Both the position numbers and the translations under genes were made by a program. The notes under the pieces are model-generated. The model had not been told where the DNA came from and searched no databases. It saw only the letters and a list, made by a program, of their open reading frames with translations. DNA of 64,000 nt from Cyrtodaria siliqua (Eukaryota > Mollusca > Bivalvia > Adapedonta > Hiatellidae). Location: assembly GCA_037043455.1 (NCBI GenBank), contig JAWPHD010003091.1, forward strand, positions 164,991 to 228,990, in the 5' to 3' direction. Below are positions 12,345 through 25,500 of this stretch, piece by piece (the stretch's first letter is position 1; each line of letters starts with the position of its first letter).

Positions 12345-12484
12345 ATATCTTCCAGCTCTCCAACTGACCATGCGCCGGAGTCGATGCCACTTAAATACAT
12401 GTACCGTCACACAAATTATAATGCAAAATATGTATTTAAGTGACACCGACTCCGTCCCATGGTCAGTTGGAAAGCTGGAAGTTA
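12345..12484. repeat. Inverted repeat, about 56-bp arms, 28-bp loop
   Basis: The left arm 12345-12400 (containing CCAACTGACCATG and CCACTTAAATACAT) pairs with the right arm 12429-12484 (ATGTATTTAAGTG and CATGGTCAGTTGG) with a few mismatches. It is a fold-back element or hairpin MITE and would form a strong stem in single-stranded DNA or RNA. Confidence 0.75.
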
Positions 12485-12739
12485 TTGGCATTAGGAAAGA
12501 CAATGACCAGAAGGTTATATATGAAATTTGACCGTTGTAATGCCAAGGACAACATGGACAAGGAAGTAAAAATGAACATGAAGTGGGAACAGCCCCTCTG
12601 CCTTTAGCAGGATTTGAAGTGGTCCTCCTATTCAACCGCTGTTTATCACATGATGAAAAAACATCTACAGCTATATATATAAATAGTAATGGCTAAAAGG
12701 GCAACTTGAATACAACTAATTGATCTACAGGTATCAGTC

Positions 12740-13330
12740 AAGTCAAACATTGTAGGTGGATAAACATAATCTCTGTGCCCACTCCAGCATTTAGGTCACT
12801 GTTCAATGTCCTCTCCAGTGTTTGGATTCCATTAATGAGCAGGTACTAAATCAACAGTGTTTAGGTCGTTTCATGTCAACCTCATGGTTAACCGTTTCAA
12901 TTCCATTAATACGCAGACACTGAATCACCAGTGTTTCATGTCTACTGCGTGGATAAGTCTGGATACCATTAATGAACAAAAACTAAATCACCAACGTTTC
13001 GATTTAATTAAGGGAACCTTGTGGTTAACTGATAGGATTCCATTAATGAGTATATACTAATTCACCAGTGTTTTGGTTGTTTCATGCCAACCTCGTGGTT
13101 AACTGTTTGAATTCCATTGATAGCAGATACACTATATCACTAGTGTTTAGGTCGTTTCATGCCGACCTCGTGGCTAACTGTTTGAATTCCATTCATAGCA
13201 GATACTAAATCACCAGTGTTTTGGTCGTTTCATGCCAACCTCGTGGTTAACTGTTTGAATTCCATTGATAGCAGATACTAAATCACCAGTGTTTTGGTCG
13301 TTTCATGCCGACCTCGTGGTTATCCTCCAT
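12740..13330. repeat. 73-bp tandem repeat overlapping the 3' end of PIF1
   Basis: About eight copies, best conserved next to the gene (13069-13330, period 73 bp) and increasingly diverged away from it. Each good unit has TTCCATTGATAGCAGATAC, AAATCACCAGTGTTTTGG, TCGTTTCATGCC and ACCTCGTGGTTA. The copy nearest the gene forms the last 12 codons and stop of PIF1 (13283-13321). The array therefore overlaps coding sequence, and the gradient suggests it grew outward from the gene end. Confidence 0.85.
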
Positions 13331-13516
13331 CATCTTCTGCTTGAGCTGCATCTTTTGGTAGAACTTGAGTACGTCCGGGTCTGACCTGACACACTTCTTG
13401 TCAAAGTCCAACACTCGCAGACCTTCAAGGTTCTTGGCACGTGACAGGGCCACATATGACTGGCCGGACTCGAACACCTTGGACAGGGAGATCTCCACAC
13501 AATCTAAGGTCATGCC
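13283..13516 (-). CDS. PIF1: PIF1 coding exon 10 (motif VI, stop)
   Basis: 234 nt including the stop, phase 0. Acceptor CTTTATACAG, then [18 protein letters not shown] and [20 protein letters not shown]. The last 12 codons ([12 protein letters not shown]) and stop are one unit of the 73-bp tandem repeat; human PIF1 has an unrelated tail here. No AATAAA-type signal close to the stop was obvious, because the repeat array follows at once. Confidence 0.95.
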   Translation of the reverse strand, partial: GMTLDCVEISLSKVFESGQSYVALSRAKNLEGLRVLDFDKKCVRSDPDVLKFYQKMQLKQKMMEDNHEVGMKRPKHW

Positions 13517-16500
13517 CTGTATAAAGATGGTAAAATATGATAAATCTATTTTCTTAGAGAAATTAAGAGATGTATTGTAATATTATAGGCAACATCCTGC
13601 ATCTCAGTAGGCTGCAGACGAGTGATGTACCCGCCTACTTGGTTAACTGACCTGATACTTCTAGCAGACCCCATTACAACAACATATGGCTGCCAGGCAT
13701 ATATATAACTCACTTGCCTACTTTTAAAACTTTCCCTATTACTCAAAAAAAAGAGAAAGCCCTGGAATGTCGAGCTTGTAGTTATATCAGAAACCAGATG
13801 TGACCTTATTAAAGTTCTGCAAAGTGTAGAACACAAGCATAGTTAACAGTTGGCATTTACTTCAGGTCGATAAGAGAAACACACTGATGCAGTTTTCTTC
13901 AATTACCCGGGCTATGAATGCGAGATACAGGATATATGTAACAAAAAATGTGAGGCCTATATTTTAAAGAACACATGGGCATTCTCTCAGATGCCAAACT
14001 TTCGCCCAAAATGATTGCCAAGTTGAACCAAATGGGCTCGACAATAAATCAAATGCAAAATGAAACAAAGTTTATAACAAACAGAACAATTTATGATAAA
14101 ATGTGAGGATTGATCTGCTTTAACGACATGGATGGTTATAGGACCAGAAATGTGTAGCCTTGTAGAACCAGATTAGTATGTAAAGATTTTATATTAAAAA
14201 TTCTGTGGAAAAATAATTAGACAACTGGTAATTATGTTGGTTTGAGATTTTCCTATATAATTCAATGATATTTAAAAGGCATTACAGGAACCTAAAAGGG
14301 CTGGGGAAAGCCCTGAAAGTAATTTAAGACAAACTTCAGTTGTAAACAATCATCCCTTTATAACTTCAAGCAGCTGTCTATTACCTGCTTAGATGTCATA
14401 AAGTACAAACTTTCTTAATCCCATTAAAAATTATCATGTTTGTTTATTCAAGGTTCTGTGCTTGCGCGTGGTAGGTGTCAATTGATTGGTTATCGTTTTT
14501 TCTAACAGTCAATATACCCTCGTCTAGGTGATTAGTGTAGCTGTCTATTTATAACAGGCTGCTTACGGCACAGAAATTAAACAAATTTGGCTTTTCAACC
14601 TTTTTGATGTCGGCAAACACTCTCGCCAAAGTTTGAAATTCAGAGCCATTTTCATTTTTCTTTGCATTTGGCGCCACTGGCGATGCCCAAAGGAGGCCCT
14701 GCCAATTTGATACTGCTTGTGGAGAAAGTAAAATGAACAAGAAATATCACTGTAAGTGACAAATGCCCCCGAAATGACCTTTGACCTCTAAGTATGACCT
14801 TGACCTTGGAGCCATGGACCTGGATTTTGTGCGCGACACGTCGTTTGGTTGTGGTGAGCACTTGTGCCAAGTTATTTGAAAATCCACCCAGGCATGCAAG
14901 TTATTGACCGGACACGATTTGACCTTTGACCTCTAAGTGTGACTTTGACCTTGAGGCCATACCTGGTTTTGTGCGCGACACATTGTCTTGTTGTGGTGAG
15001 CACTTGTGCCAAGTTATATGAAAATCCATCCATGAATGCCACAATTTGACTTTTGACCTCCAAGTGTGACCTTGGCCTTAAAGACCTGGGTTTTGCGCGC
15101 AACACATCGTCTTGATATGGTGATCACTTGTGCCAAGTAATTTAAAAATCCCTGCAGGGGTTGTGACGTTACGGTCCGGACACAAAATTGCGTACCTGTT
15201 TTTGACCTATGAACTGCAAGTGTGACCTTGACCGTTGAGGTACGGACCTGGCTTTTGCGCGAGAAACATCGTCTTGTTATGGTGATCAGTTGTGCCAAGT
15301 TATTTAAAAATCACTGCATGCGTTGTGACTTTACGGTCCGGACACGAAATTGCGTAACTGTTTTTGACCTATGAACTGCAAGTGTGACCTTGATCTTTGA
15401 GGTACAGACCTGGGTTTTGCGCGCGACACATCGCGGAATGATGGCCGGACAGAGCGATTACTATATGCCCCCGCATAAAAACAGGATCAACATCAATTTG
15501 ATTCAAAGGCATGGCATGCCAATCAAATTTCCTCATCCATAATGAAGTCATGTCACATTTTACCCACACTATTTCTGAGAAACAACCATTTATAAACATG
15601 TTTGTTACCAGGTATAATAAATATCCACTTGCCTGACTTTTATGTATAGATATTGCCCATGCCAATTTGAGTGGAATTTGTTTCCTGGTAAGGTATACTC
15701 CACCCGACACCTTAAACGTCCATCTTGCAGACTTCACCGATACTTCTGTACCACACATAAACTTTATTACTGGCAATCCTGAAAAACATGCCCAGCAGAG
15801 AATAAATAGTTATAACCCATAACATTTTTCAAGGGCATCAAGAAATATTTTTGAAATTAATATGATTATGAAGACAAGAAATCCGCGGTTATTTTAAAAA
15901 TAAAAGATACATGATGCTTAAATGAAAGTTTGCAGACATCTTAATAACTAACAAGAGGCCCAAGTGGGCCTGTAGATGCTCTACTTGTATGATGTGATTC
16001 AAAAACATAAACATGATAGAGGCCAACCCAAGAAACATGTTTCCTATATATAACTCTTATGTAAACTTTGGGTTATAGTGGCGGCCATTTTGAATATTTG
16101 ACGACAACGAAAAACACACACTTGATAGAGGCCAACAACAGGAACATGTATATGATATTTAACTAGAATGGAATAAGTGGTAATATGTCGTTTGATAAAT
16201 GTCCTTAAATTTGACCTAAGTTTAGCCATGGTGGCCATCATGAATGACTGGACCCCAAAAACACAAATCTGAGGGGGACTAACCCAAAGATCATTGTGAT
16301 TACATTCATCAAAATCCTTCAAAGCGGTTTCAGAGAAGATGTCATTTTTAACGTTTTCCTATATAACTCTATCAGTCAAAGCTCTAACCTTAAACAGTTA
16401 CGTTTTTCATAACCTGTGACTGTTATTAAAAAAACGACTAAAAATAGGATAGTAACCAGAAGCAGTTACTACCACAAAATCATTCCAGTTTAGATGCATT

Positions 16501-19500
16501 CTATCTTCTGTACAGGAATTTTCCCTGTATATATATAATTTTCTCCAGGTAGGGTGATTATTCAACTTTACAACCATGCAATAAAATTCTATGAGCATCG
16601 ATGAAAATCCAATGCGCAAAGCCTCTCAAGTTACCTACTGTTATGCAATAAAATTCATTAAAAATCATTTTGTAGGCTCCAACATGACAATTAGTGAACA
16701 ACAGCTAATTGGATCTTGATGAAGATGTATTTATCCTTAATAATAAGTATTCAGACATACATAAACACTGCACATTTGGCAACTATTTCGATTTATTAGC
16801 AAATGATCTTGGTAACTGATTTAGGTTACAAATGGTTATTAGGGAAAAGTATCTGTTACTCTAAACTAAAGGGAGATAATAATTTGGCATTTTAATAACT
16901 TCCAGCAGTTATACAACTTGTAACTGTTTAAGGTTAGAGCTCTGACTGTCTATGTAAACTTTGGGTCGCTGTGGCGGACATTTTTATTAATCGACGATAA
17001 CGAAAAAACACAAACTTGATAGAGGCTAACCCAAGGAACATGTTTATGATATTTCACAAAGTGGTTTCAGTGGAGATGTTGTTTGAAATTTCCTTAAACT
17101 TGACCTAATTTTAGCCATGGCGACCCTCTTGGATGACTGGCAGCCGCAAAAAACACAAATCTGAGAGGGAATATCCCAAAGATCATTGTGATAAAGTTTC
17201 ATCAAAATCCTTCAAGCGGTTTTAGAGAAGATGTCAATTTTATTATTTCCCTATATAACTCGATGTAAACTTTGAGTCGCTGTGGCAGCCATTCTGACTA
17301 TTCGACGATAACGAAAAACACAAACTTGATAGAGGCCAACCCAAGGAACATGTTTATGATATTCCACAAGAATGGTTTCGGAGATGTCCTTTGAAATTTC
17401 CTTAAATTGAATCTAATTTTAGCCATGATGGCCATCTTGGATGACTAGCGGATGCGAAAAACAAAAATCTGAGGGGGACTATCATAAAGATCTTTGTAAT
17501 GAAGTTTCATCAAAATCCTTCAAGCGGTTTTAAAGATGTCATTTTTAACTTTTTCCTATATAACTCTATGTAAACTTTGAATCGCCGTGGTGGCCATTTT
17601 GATTATTCGACGATTACGAAAAACACAAACTTTATAGAGGCCAACCCAAGGAACATGTTTATGGTATTTCACAATAATGCAATAAGTGGTTTCGGGGGAG
17701 ATGTTGTTTGAAAATTGCTTAAATTTATCTAGTTTTAGCCATGGCGGCCATCTTGGATCGACTGGCGGCCACGAAAAACATAAATCTGAGAGGGGCCCTC
17801 CCAAATAACCCTGTGATGAAGTTTCATCAAAATCCTTCAAGCGGTTTCAGAGGAGATGTCGATTTTATAAAATTGCTAACAGATGGACGGACAGACGGAC
17901 GACGTACGAAAAGTGATCTCATAAGAATGCCTGGCCTTTGGCAAGTAGAGCTAAAAAAAAGGAGTTTACATTTTGCTGAGATGACATATAAGTGCATTAA
18001 TTTTGTTTAAAAACAAAATTCCATTCTATAAAAAAAACACAAAAGAAAAACAATCATCAGCTCCATCAGATGAAATCCATGTGTCCTAAAACATGTACTA
18101 CCCAAGACACAACTATGTCAACCTAGAATGTTTTGTCTTCCAAAGATTAAGCTATAAACTAGGTTTAAAGCATCTAGTACATAATTATAGTTCATGAGAA
18201 AGTGATGTAAATATAACAATTAAAGTTATCTGCCCTTTGCTTAAATGGTGAAGGTCACATCCACATTTCCTTTCGACATGTTGTGATGTACTACCCAAGA
18301 AACAACTAAAAGTGAAGTTTGAAAAGTCTAACGCATATTTAAGTTTGTGAGAAAGTGACCTAAACGCAAATGTTGAAGGTAAAAATTATTAAGTTATCTG
18401 CCCCTTGCTTGGAGGGTCAAGGTCACATCCACATTTGCTTTGTCACGTTGCAATGTACCACTCATGATACAAATATAAGCAAAGTTTGAAAGGTCTTAGT
18501 GCATACAGTTTGTGAAAAAGTGACCTAAATGCAAAAGTTGAAGATAAAAATTATAAGGTTATCTGCCCTTTGCTTAGAGGGTCAAGGTCACATCCACATT
18601 TGCTTTGTCACATTGCGATGTACCACCAAAGATACAAGTATAAGCAAATTTTGAAAGGTGTTGTGTATACAGTTTGCGAGAAATTGACCTCAACGTAAAA
18701 GTTGAAGTTAAAAATTATTAAGTTATCTGCCCTTTGCTTGTAGTGTCAAGGTCATTTCCACATTTGCTTTGTCAGGTTGCAATGTACCACCCAAGATACA
18801 ACTATAAGCAAAGTTTGAAAGGTCTAGTGCATACAGTTTGTGAGAAAATGACCTAAACGCAAAAATTGAATGTTGACGCCTTCGCCGCCACCGGAAAAGC
18901 AACACCTATGTCTCTTTTTTTCTTCAAAAATGGCGAGACAAAAACTAATTTAAGTAGTTTATACAATTAACAGTAAAATAAATGTCACATTGTTCATAGA
19001 CACAAAATTCATACAAATAGACAATATAAATTAAATAATAAAGGATTAATGCATAAACACAGACAGCGACAGCTAATACAGATAGCTAATATGTTTCACA
19101 CCTTCATGTCCTTTCTCGAACCCCGTGACAACACCCCTGGCCCCATTCACGAGCCCCTGTGACACATCCAAATTCTTGGCCAGCATGACCTGGGCCCCTA
19201 CTGTTAACTCTAGCTGGGAAGGGACTGGGGAGAGCTGATTGATCTGTTTCTGGTAGGCTTCCTCACTGTCAGTAGCCTCGTACTTCTTGGATATACCTGT
19301 ACAAATATAAATTATCAATTAAAACTAATGTTAAAAGCCTCGTACTTCTTGGATATACCTGTACAAATATAGATTATGAATTAAAACTAGTGTTGGTAGC
19401 CTCATACTTCTTGGATATACCTGTACAAATATGGATTATAAATTAAAACTAGTGTTGGTAGCCTCATACTTCTTGGATATATACCTGTACAAATATATAT

Positions 19501-22500
19501 TATAAATTAAAACTAGTATTGGTAGCCTCATACTTCTAAGATATACCTGTACAAATATAGATTATGAATTAAAACTAGTGTTGGTAGCCTCATACTTCTT
19601 GTATATACCTGTACAAATATGGATTATAAATTAAAACTAGTGTTGGTAGCCTCATACTTCTTGGATATATACCTGTACAAATATATATTATAAATTAAAA
19701 CTAGTGTTGGTAGCCTCATACTTCTAAGATATACCTGTACAAATATAGATTATAAATTAAAACTAGTGTTGGCAGCCTCATTCTTCTAAGATATTATATA
19801 TGTGTACATTATAAATTACACCTGTGTTGGTATGTGCAATATTAAAACAATAAAACAACATGATAAAGAATGGTTCCTAAAATGTTTTTGTTTTTCGCCT
19901 AGCCGGCTCGTCCAATATAGTTGTGTCAGCTGGGTACGAGTCCAAATATATCACAGTATTGTACAGAACAATGTTAAATAACCTCATAATATACAAAAAC
20001 AATTTCTAATCCACATAGCATAGCCAAGGCCACCATTAAAAAATTGTTTGTTTGCAGTTTCCGACCCATGGCTTTTAGGGGTGGGTCGGTAGGTAGGGAT
20101 ATATTATTTTTTTTAAAACATTTTTATTATTAACGCATGCCCATCGACGGCATGCAAATATCGTGTGCTTCACTAGTATTATCCATAGATTTTTTTTTTT
20201 AAAAAAGGGTTTAGTTAAATATTAACAGAACATGCAAGAAAAAAGAAACAAAAAAACTTAAACAAAAAAACTTGAAAAAAAATAAATAAAAAAATAAAAA
20301 ATAAATAAATAAAAAAATTGTTTGGGTCGGCGGATTTGCCGTGGGTCGGTCGCAAACTGCAAACAAACAATATTTTAATTTAGGCCCAAATTGATAAAAT
20401 TATTCCGCAACTCTTGCATCTTTTCTATGTTAATTTAAGGAATAATTATACAACATTCTTCCCACTTCAGGAATGTCTTGGCTTAGTCATTAAAATTTTG
20501 ACTTATAAATATGTATATACCGATATCGCAAACTCAACAAGGTTCCAGTAAAACACTCATTATAATTGGATGACAGATCAAACAATATTTAACGACATCG
20601 TGTAATCAAACTGATGTCAAATAAATCAAGATGGCAGCTGCATGGAATGACATTCGACCGTTGATTGAAATGTCTGAATAGCTTCGAATGCGTTCCCTTG
20701 GTCAAAAGCATTAGAATAATGTTAACTAGTCCGTACCTTTGAATCTTGAGACAGTATAGTGACCGCTTAAAGGTCTTATATGTTTTTTAATGGCTCTAAT
20801 ACTGCGTCACCATTAAAAAAACATTTGCGACCATTAAATGGTCGATATACAGTGGTTGTTTATAACCATTTACCTAATTACCTAAGCCCTAGCATTCAAG
20901 AGTTGCAGACCTCTGCACCATAACGGTTCACCTCCTGGTGGTGGCATGTCCGATTGATTTCTTCATCCCACCTCCATGTGGTCACTGTCCCAATTAATTC
21001 CCAATTATGACCAGACGAACTAACGGACATAAAATCCCGTATCATTTATATGCAATTTTTTAATGAAGCCCAGATACTCAAATAATTTGTATTCATTCTT
21101 GCCTCTTAAACATGCAAGTAAAACATAATATGTCATATAGCTATTTAAACGATTAAAATACCAATGTTTTTATCACACAAACGTTTTTTTCTTTTTTAGA
21201 CCTTTTAAATTTACTGATGCATCCTTTAAGGTTTTTGGAAAGTTGATGTTTATTAAAATGAGGAAAAACAGTCCCTTCATGCATTTTTTTTAATGTATAT
21301 TAAACAATTTACCAGTGAGTTTTTTTAGTTCAAAATTATTGATTTGGTCGACATCTTCCTTGTGTGTACACAGCCTGGTAGCAAGGATGCCGTCCTTGTG
21401 TATGTTGTTTTGTGCCGTCGCTCTCAAAGTCGTGTACACAGAGTCTGGACACCTGTAGCACAAAACAAGTACGGCATTTAGCTTTAAAGGCCTATATGAA
21501 TTATTATTTATGATGCAATCAACTAGAACTTGCCGAGTGAGCAAATTCTTTTCCATACTTCACTATTCATAAACAATATTACAACCTGGTGGAATATGAG
21601 GCCTATCGCCTTCAGTCCCTTTAAACAATACAGCAATTGTTCGTGTGTGACGATCTGGTCAAAGTTAAAAAGACTGGAGGCAAACTGTAAAAATCATAAC
21701 TACTGTTTCATAAAATCCTGTCCAGTACTATTGGAGAAGTAGCAAGCACATAAAAAACAGCTGACAAACATTTCATGCGGCGGATGCACCATCGCAAAAG
21801 CACTGCTGATCTTTGATCGGTCTAGCAGAAAATACAGCTAATGTGAAATGTTACTCACCTTCCCAAGCGGATATTCTGTAGAATATCTATGAAATTCTTG
21901 TCTGACTGCCTGCGTACATCTGTGAGCTCTAGGTTCATATCCACACACTTCCTCCATGCCTTGGACTGAATGGTAAAGTAGATTCTTGTAAACACTTCAA
22001 TAATCACCATACAAAGTCAGGTTTAAGTGAATTTTTTTTTTACTGGTAATGCTGTCAAATAAAGATGGTTAGTGTGATACCCTGACATACCTTTTGGCAT
22101 TGAGAAAAGTGCCGAATAACCCCACCACCTCTCCACTACCCAGTAGGTGGAATTAATCTACAACGCAATGCACTTTTTTTCAAAGAATTCAGAGAAAGAG
22201 AATTTTACCAAAGTTTACATCGCCAAATTCACAATTATCATACATTTAGAAGGTATATAACCCATGCCTACCATAAAACAAAATTTCCTCTTCTCCTCTC
22301 CCCTTGTGACTGGGGGCAGCTGTAGGAAGTCACCACACACTATCAGCTGTATACCACCAAATGGCTCGTCCTTCTGTCGGATCACTCTGTAGAAATGTCA
22401 GGAGTTACATGTAGTAAATTACAACTAATAAATAGGGAGCCAACTCAACACATGCCAGGTCATATATGGGAGACATTTGAGGGAACGAGAAGACCAAATT

Positions 22501-25500
22501 ATAAATTATGAAAAATGTTACTAAGTCTGTAAAGTCAATATAAACTCGTTCAACATTTCTTACAGTTCAGTGTGACAAGAAATTTAAATATGTATTGCCC
22601 TGTTTCGGTAATAAGCTAAACGATTAATAAGCTTTCAGAAATCACAGTCTTATAATATTTAACAATGTAAACAGACAACTACAGTGTTAAACAGTTCTAT
22701 TTGACAAGCATTTTGACTTACATCTGTGAAGAAACGAGCCAGGAGTATTATTTTAAGGTCTAAATTTAGTTTATTATTACTAAGGCCATAATAAATAAAT
22801 TGCTGGATTATCATCCCCGCCCGCCCCTGTTTTTTATGTCGCTCCAGCAATTTTTATTTATTTCTGCTGTTTCGAGAGCCGCGTTTTAAGCCTGTCCACT
22901 GAAACCTGGAAATGTAATTACCGATGTTGACGTACAAACTCTCCTCCCAAAAATGACGCGAAATTGGCAAATTAAATGGAGAAAAAATGGTGTGCGTTAT
23001 CATTACAGCGATAAAGGGTGTTGCAGTTATGAATGATTGGTTTGGTAGAAATATTGCGGAGGATATTAGATTGTTACTAGACGTTTATAAACATTTTCTA
23101 TGTGGAAAATTTAGATAAAATCTCCCGTTGCAGACAATGTCACTTCACAGCACGTCTGCAGTGATGAAGACCGTGTTGAAACTTTATACAACTACCATGT
23201 TTGTAATTTGTGTATCTTGCGTGCCATGCTGTTTTAACATCAAGAGCATCATTCCTGTGAAGCTTCATGAAAATCTGTCAAGTAGTTTCAGAGGAGTAGT
23301 TGCTACAAGTTCTTACTATGAACTCTATGTAAACAAAGATGGCCGCTGGCACCCATGTTTTGCCTCGAATCAAAATGATTTTCGAAAGAGAACAACATCA
23401 AGTCATGCTGATCACTTCAGAACAAAGTGTCATATCAATATCAATTATAGTTTTCAAGAAGTAGTCGCTACAAATTTGTTTTTTAAAAATCTATTTTTAG
23501 CTTTGACAGTGAGCCATCTTGAATTTCGCATCAACGTGAAATTTTGCTAGGATCAGCATCATGGGCAACATTTCTGTTGAAAATACATCCAGTAGTTTCA
23601 GAGTAGTCACTACAAAAAAACGTTTACAGACAGGCGGATGATGCACCATGGCATAAGCTCTGCTGATCTTTGATCAGTACAGCTAAAAGTAAAATTTCAC
23701 CCCACCCCTATTTTGAAATAAATTTTGATGATAAACTAGGAATTAATTTCTTATGGCATAAGTGTATTATATTCAAATAAATCTTACATAGTTTAAGCCA
23801 GCTAAAAATATCAACATAAAATCTTACTTTGCTACGGTTTCCAGTTTATCAAAGAAGTCTCCGCTGACCATGGATATCTCATCAATAATGAGGTGTTTAC
23901 ATTTTCTCCACTGTTGCGCCACCTGGGAACGTGAGGCCAGCTCTATACACTGTTCTATGGCAGCCTTACCTGACCCTATACCTAAAGATGGCATAGTTAT
24001 AACATTATATACACCTGGCCAGCTCTATACACTGTTCTGTAGTCGCCTTCCCTGACCCTATACCTAAAGGTGGCATAGTTATAACATTATATACACCTGT
24101 GGACACCAGGCCAGCTCTATAGCAACCTTCCCTGATCCTACAGTATAATACATATTGATAAAATAGACACGACATTACATGTATAAATATATTTAATGTC
24201 AATACTCTGCGTACTCGATCACTTGCAAGTGATGCACTAGATCTGTTAATTAATGAGTTTCAGATTATTGATTGTGTTAAAATATTTTGAATCAATAATC
24301 TGAAACTCATTAATAAACAATAAATGTCACTGTAAGTGACAAATGCCCCCGAAGTGACAAATGCCCGAAATGGTTTTGACCTTTGACCTACGGGCCATGA
24401 TTTTGCGCGTGACACATCGTCTTGTTGTGGTGAGCAGTTGTGCCAAGTTGTTTGAAATCCGTCCACGAATGTCAGAGTTATTAACAAGGCACGAAAGAGC
24501 ACTTCTTTTTTACCTTTGACCTCTAAGTGTGACCTTGACCTTGGAGCCACCAACCTGGATTTTGCGCGTGACATGGCGTCTTGTTGTGGTGAGCACTTGT
24601 GCCAAGTTATTTAAAAATCCATCCAGGAATGTCAGAGTTATTGACCGGACACGATTGGACGGACGAAAGGAAGGTGCGACTACTCTATGCCGCCCTTCCA
24701 GCGACTACTCTATGCCGCCCTTTGGGGGCATAATAAAAGCATTACAGGTAATTGCATACAGCTTTTATATACTAGTTTCTCACATTAAACACTTAACCTT
24801 TAACCTGTTTGTTAACTCTTTCACTCTATCAGTAAGTAGATAAAGATAAATGCAAACTGGTGGAATATTTCACCCCCATATGTTCAATACTTTTTTTGTA
24901 TGTTGTTTAACCGGAAAACTGGCAAAGAGTTGTTCCCCCATATCTGTAAGTTAGTACTTGAATATAATTGCACACTGGTGGAGACTTATTCTCCCTTTCA
25001 GTAAATACTTGGTACCTTGAAGTTACCGGAGTCATTCTGCTATCAGTAAGTTGCTAAACCTACCTGCAAACTGGTGAAGAGTCGTCCCCCCTATATGACA
25101 AGCAGCCACACCGGTACTTGCAGTTGCAAATGTATGCTGGGGAGGAAGGGCACCTTCAACCAAAATAAAGTAAATGTATTCTAAAAGAACATATAATAAC
25201 TGTCAGGGCATGCCATGGCATCGCCATGACGAGTGATGGAGAGATGCAGGACGAGTAGAAATTCAGATTAAGTTGTTAACAATTTATCAATTTACCATTC
25301 AAATATTATGTAGGACTAGTATCTCTGAAACATAATTTTCCTGCCCTGACTGTCATATATACAAATATTTAAACAAGAAACAATGAAATAGTCGGTGATT
25401 TAATACCTAGAAATTGATTCATGTTAAGAGAAAACAATGAAATCATATCTTGGATTATACATGATAAGTAAAATCAATGTTTTGTCTATTTAGAAGTTAT

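Noticed and set aside
23128..23550. 140-codon plus-strand frame
   Set aside because: Covers the family-B repeat core; other copies of the same core have stops in this frame.
25137..25139. CAG acceptor as the start of PIF1 exon 3
   Set aside because: It needs a donor in phase 0 at ACG|gtattg and drops the conserved LPP-like residues; the AAG acceptor at 25154 with G|gtacgg restores both phase and homology.
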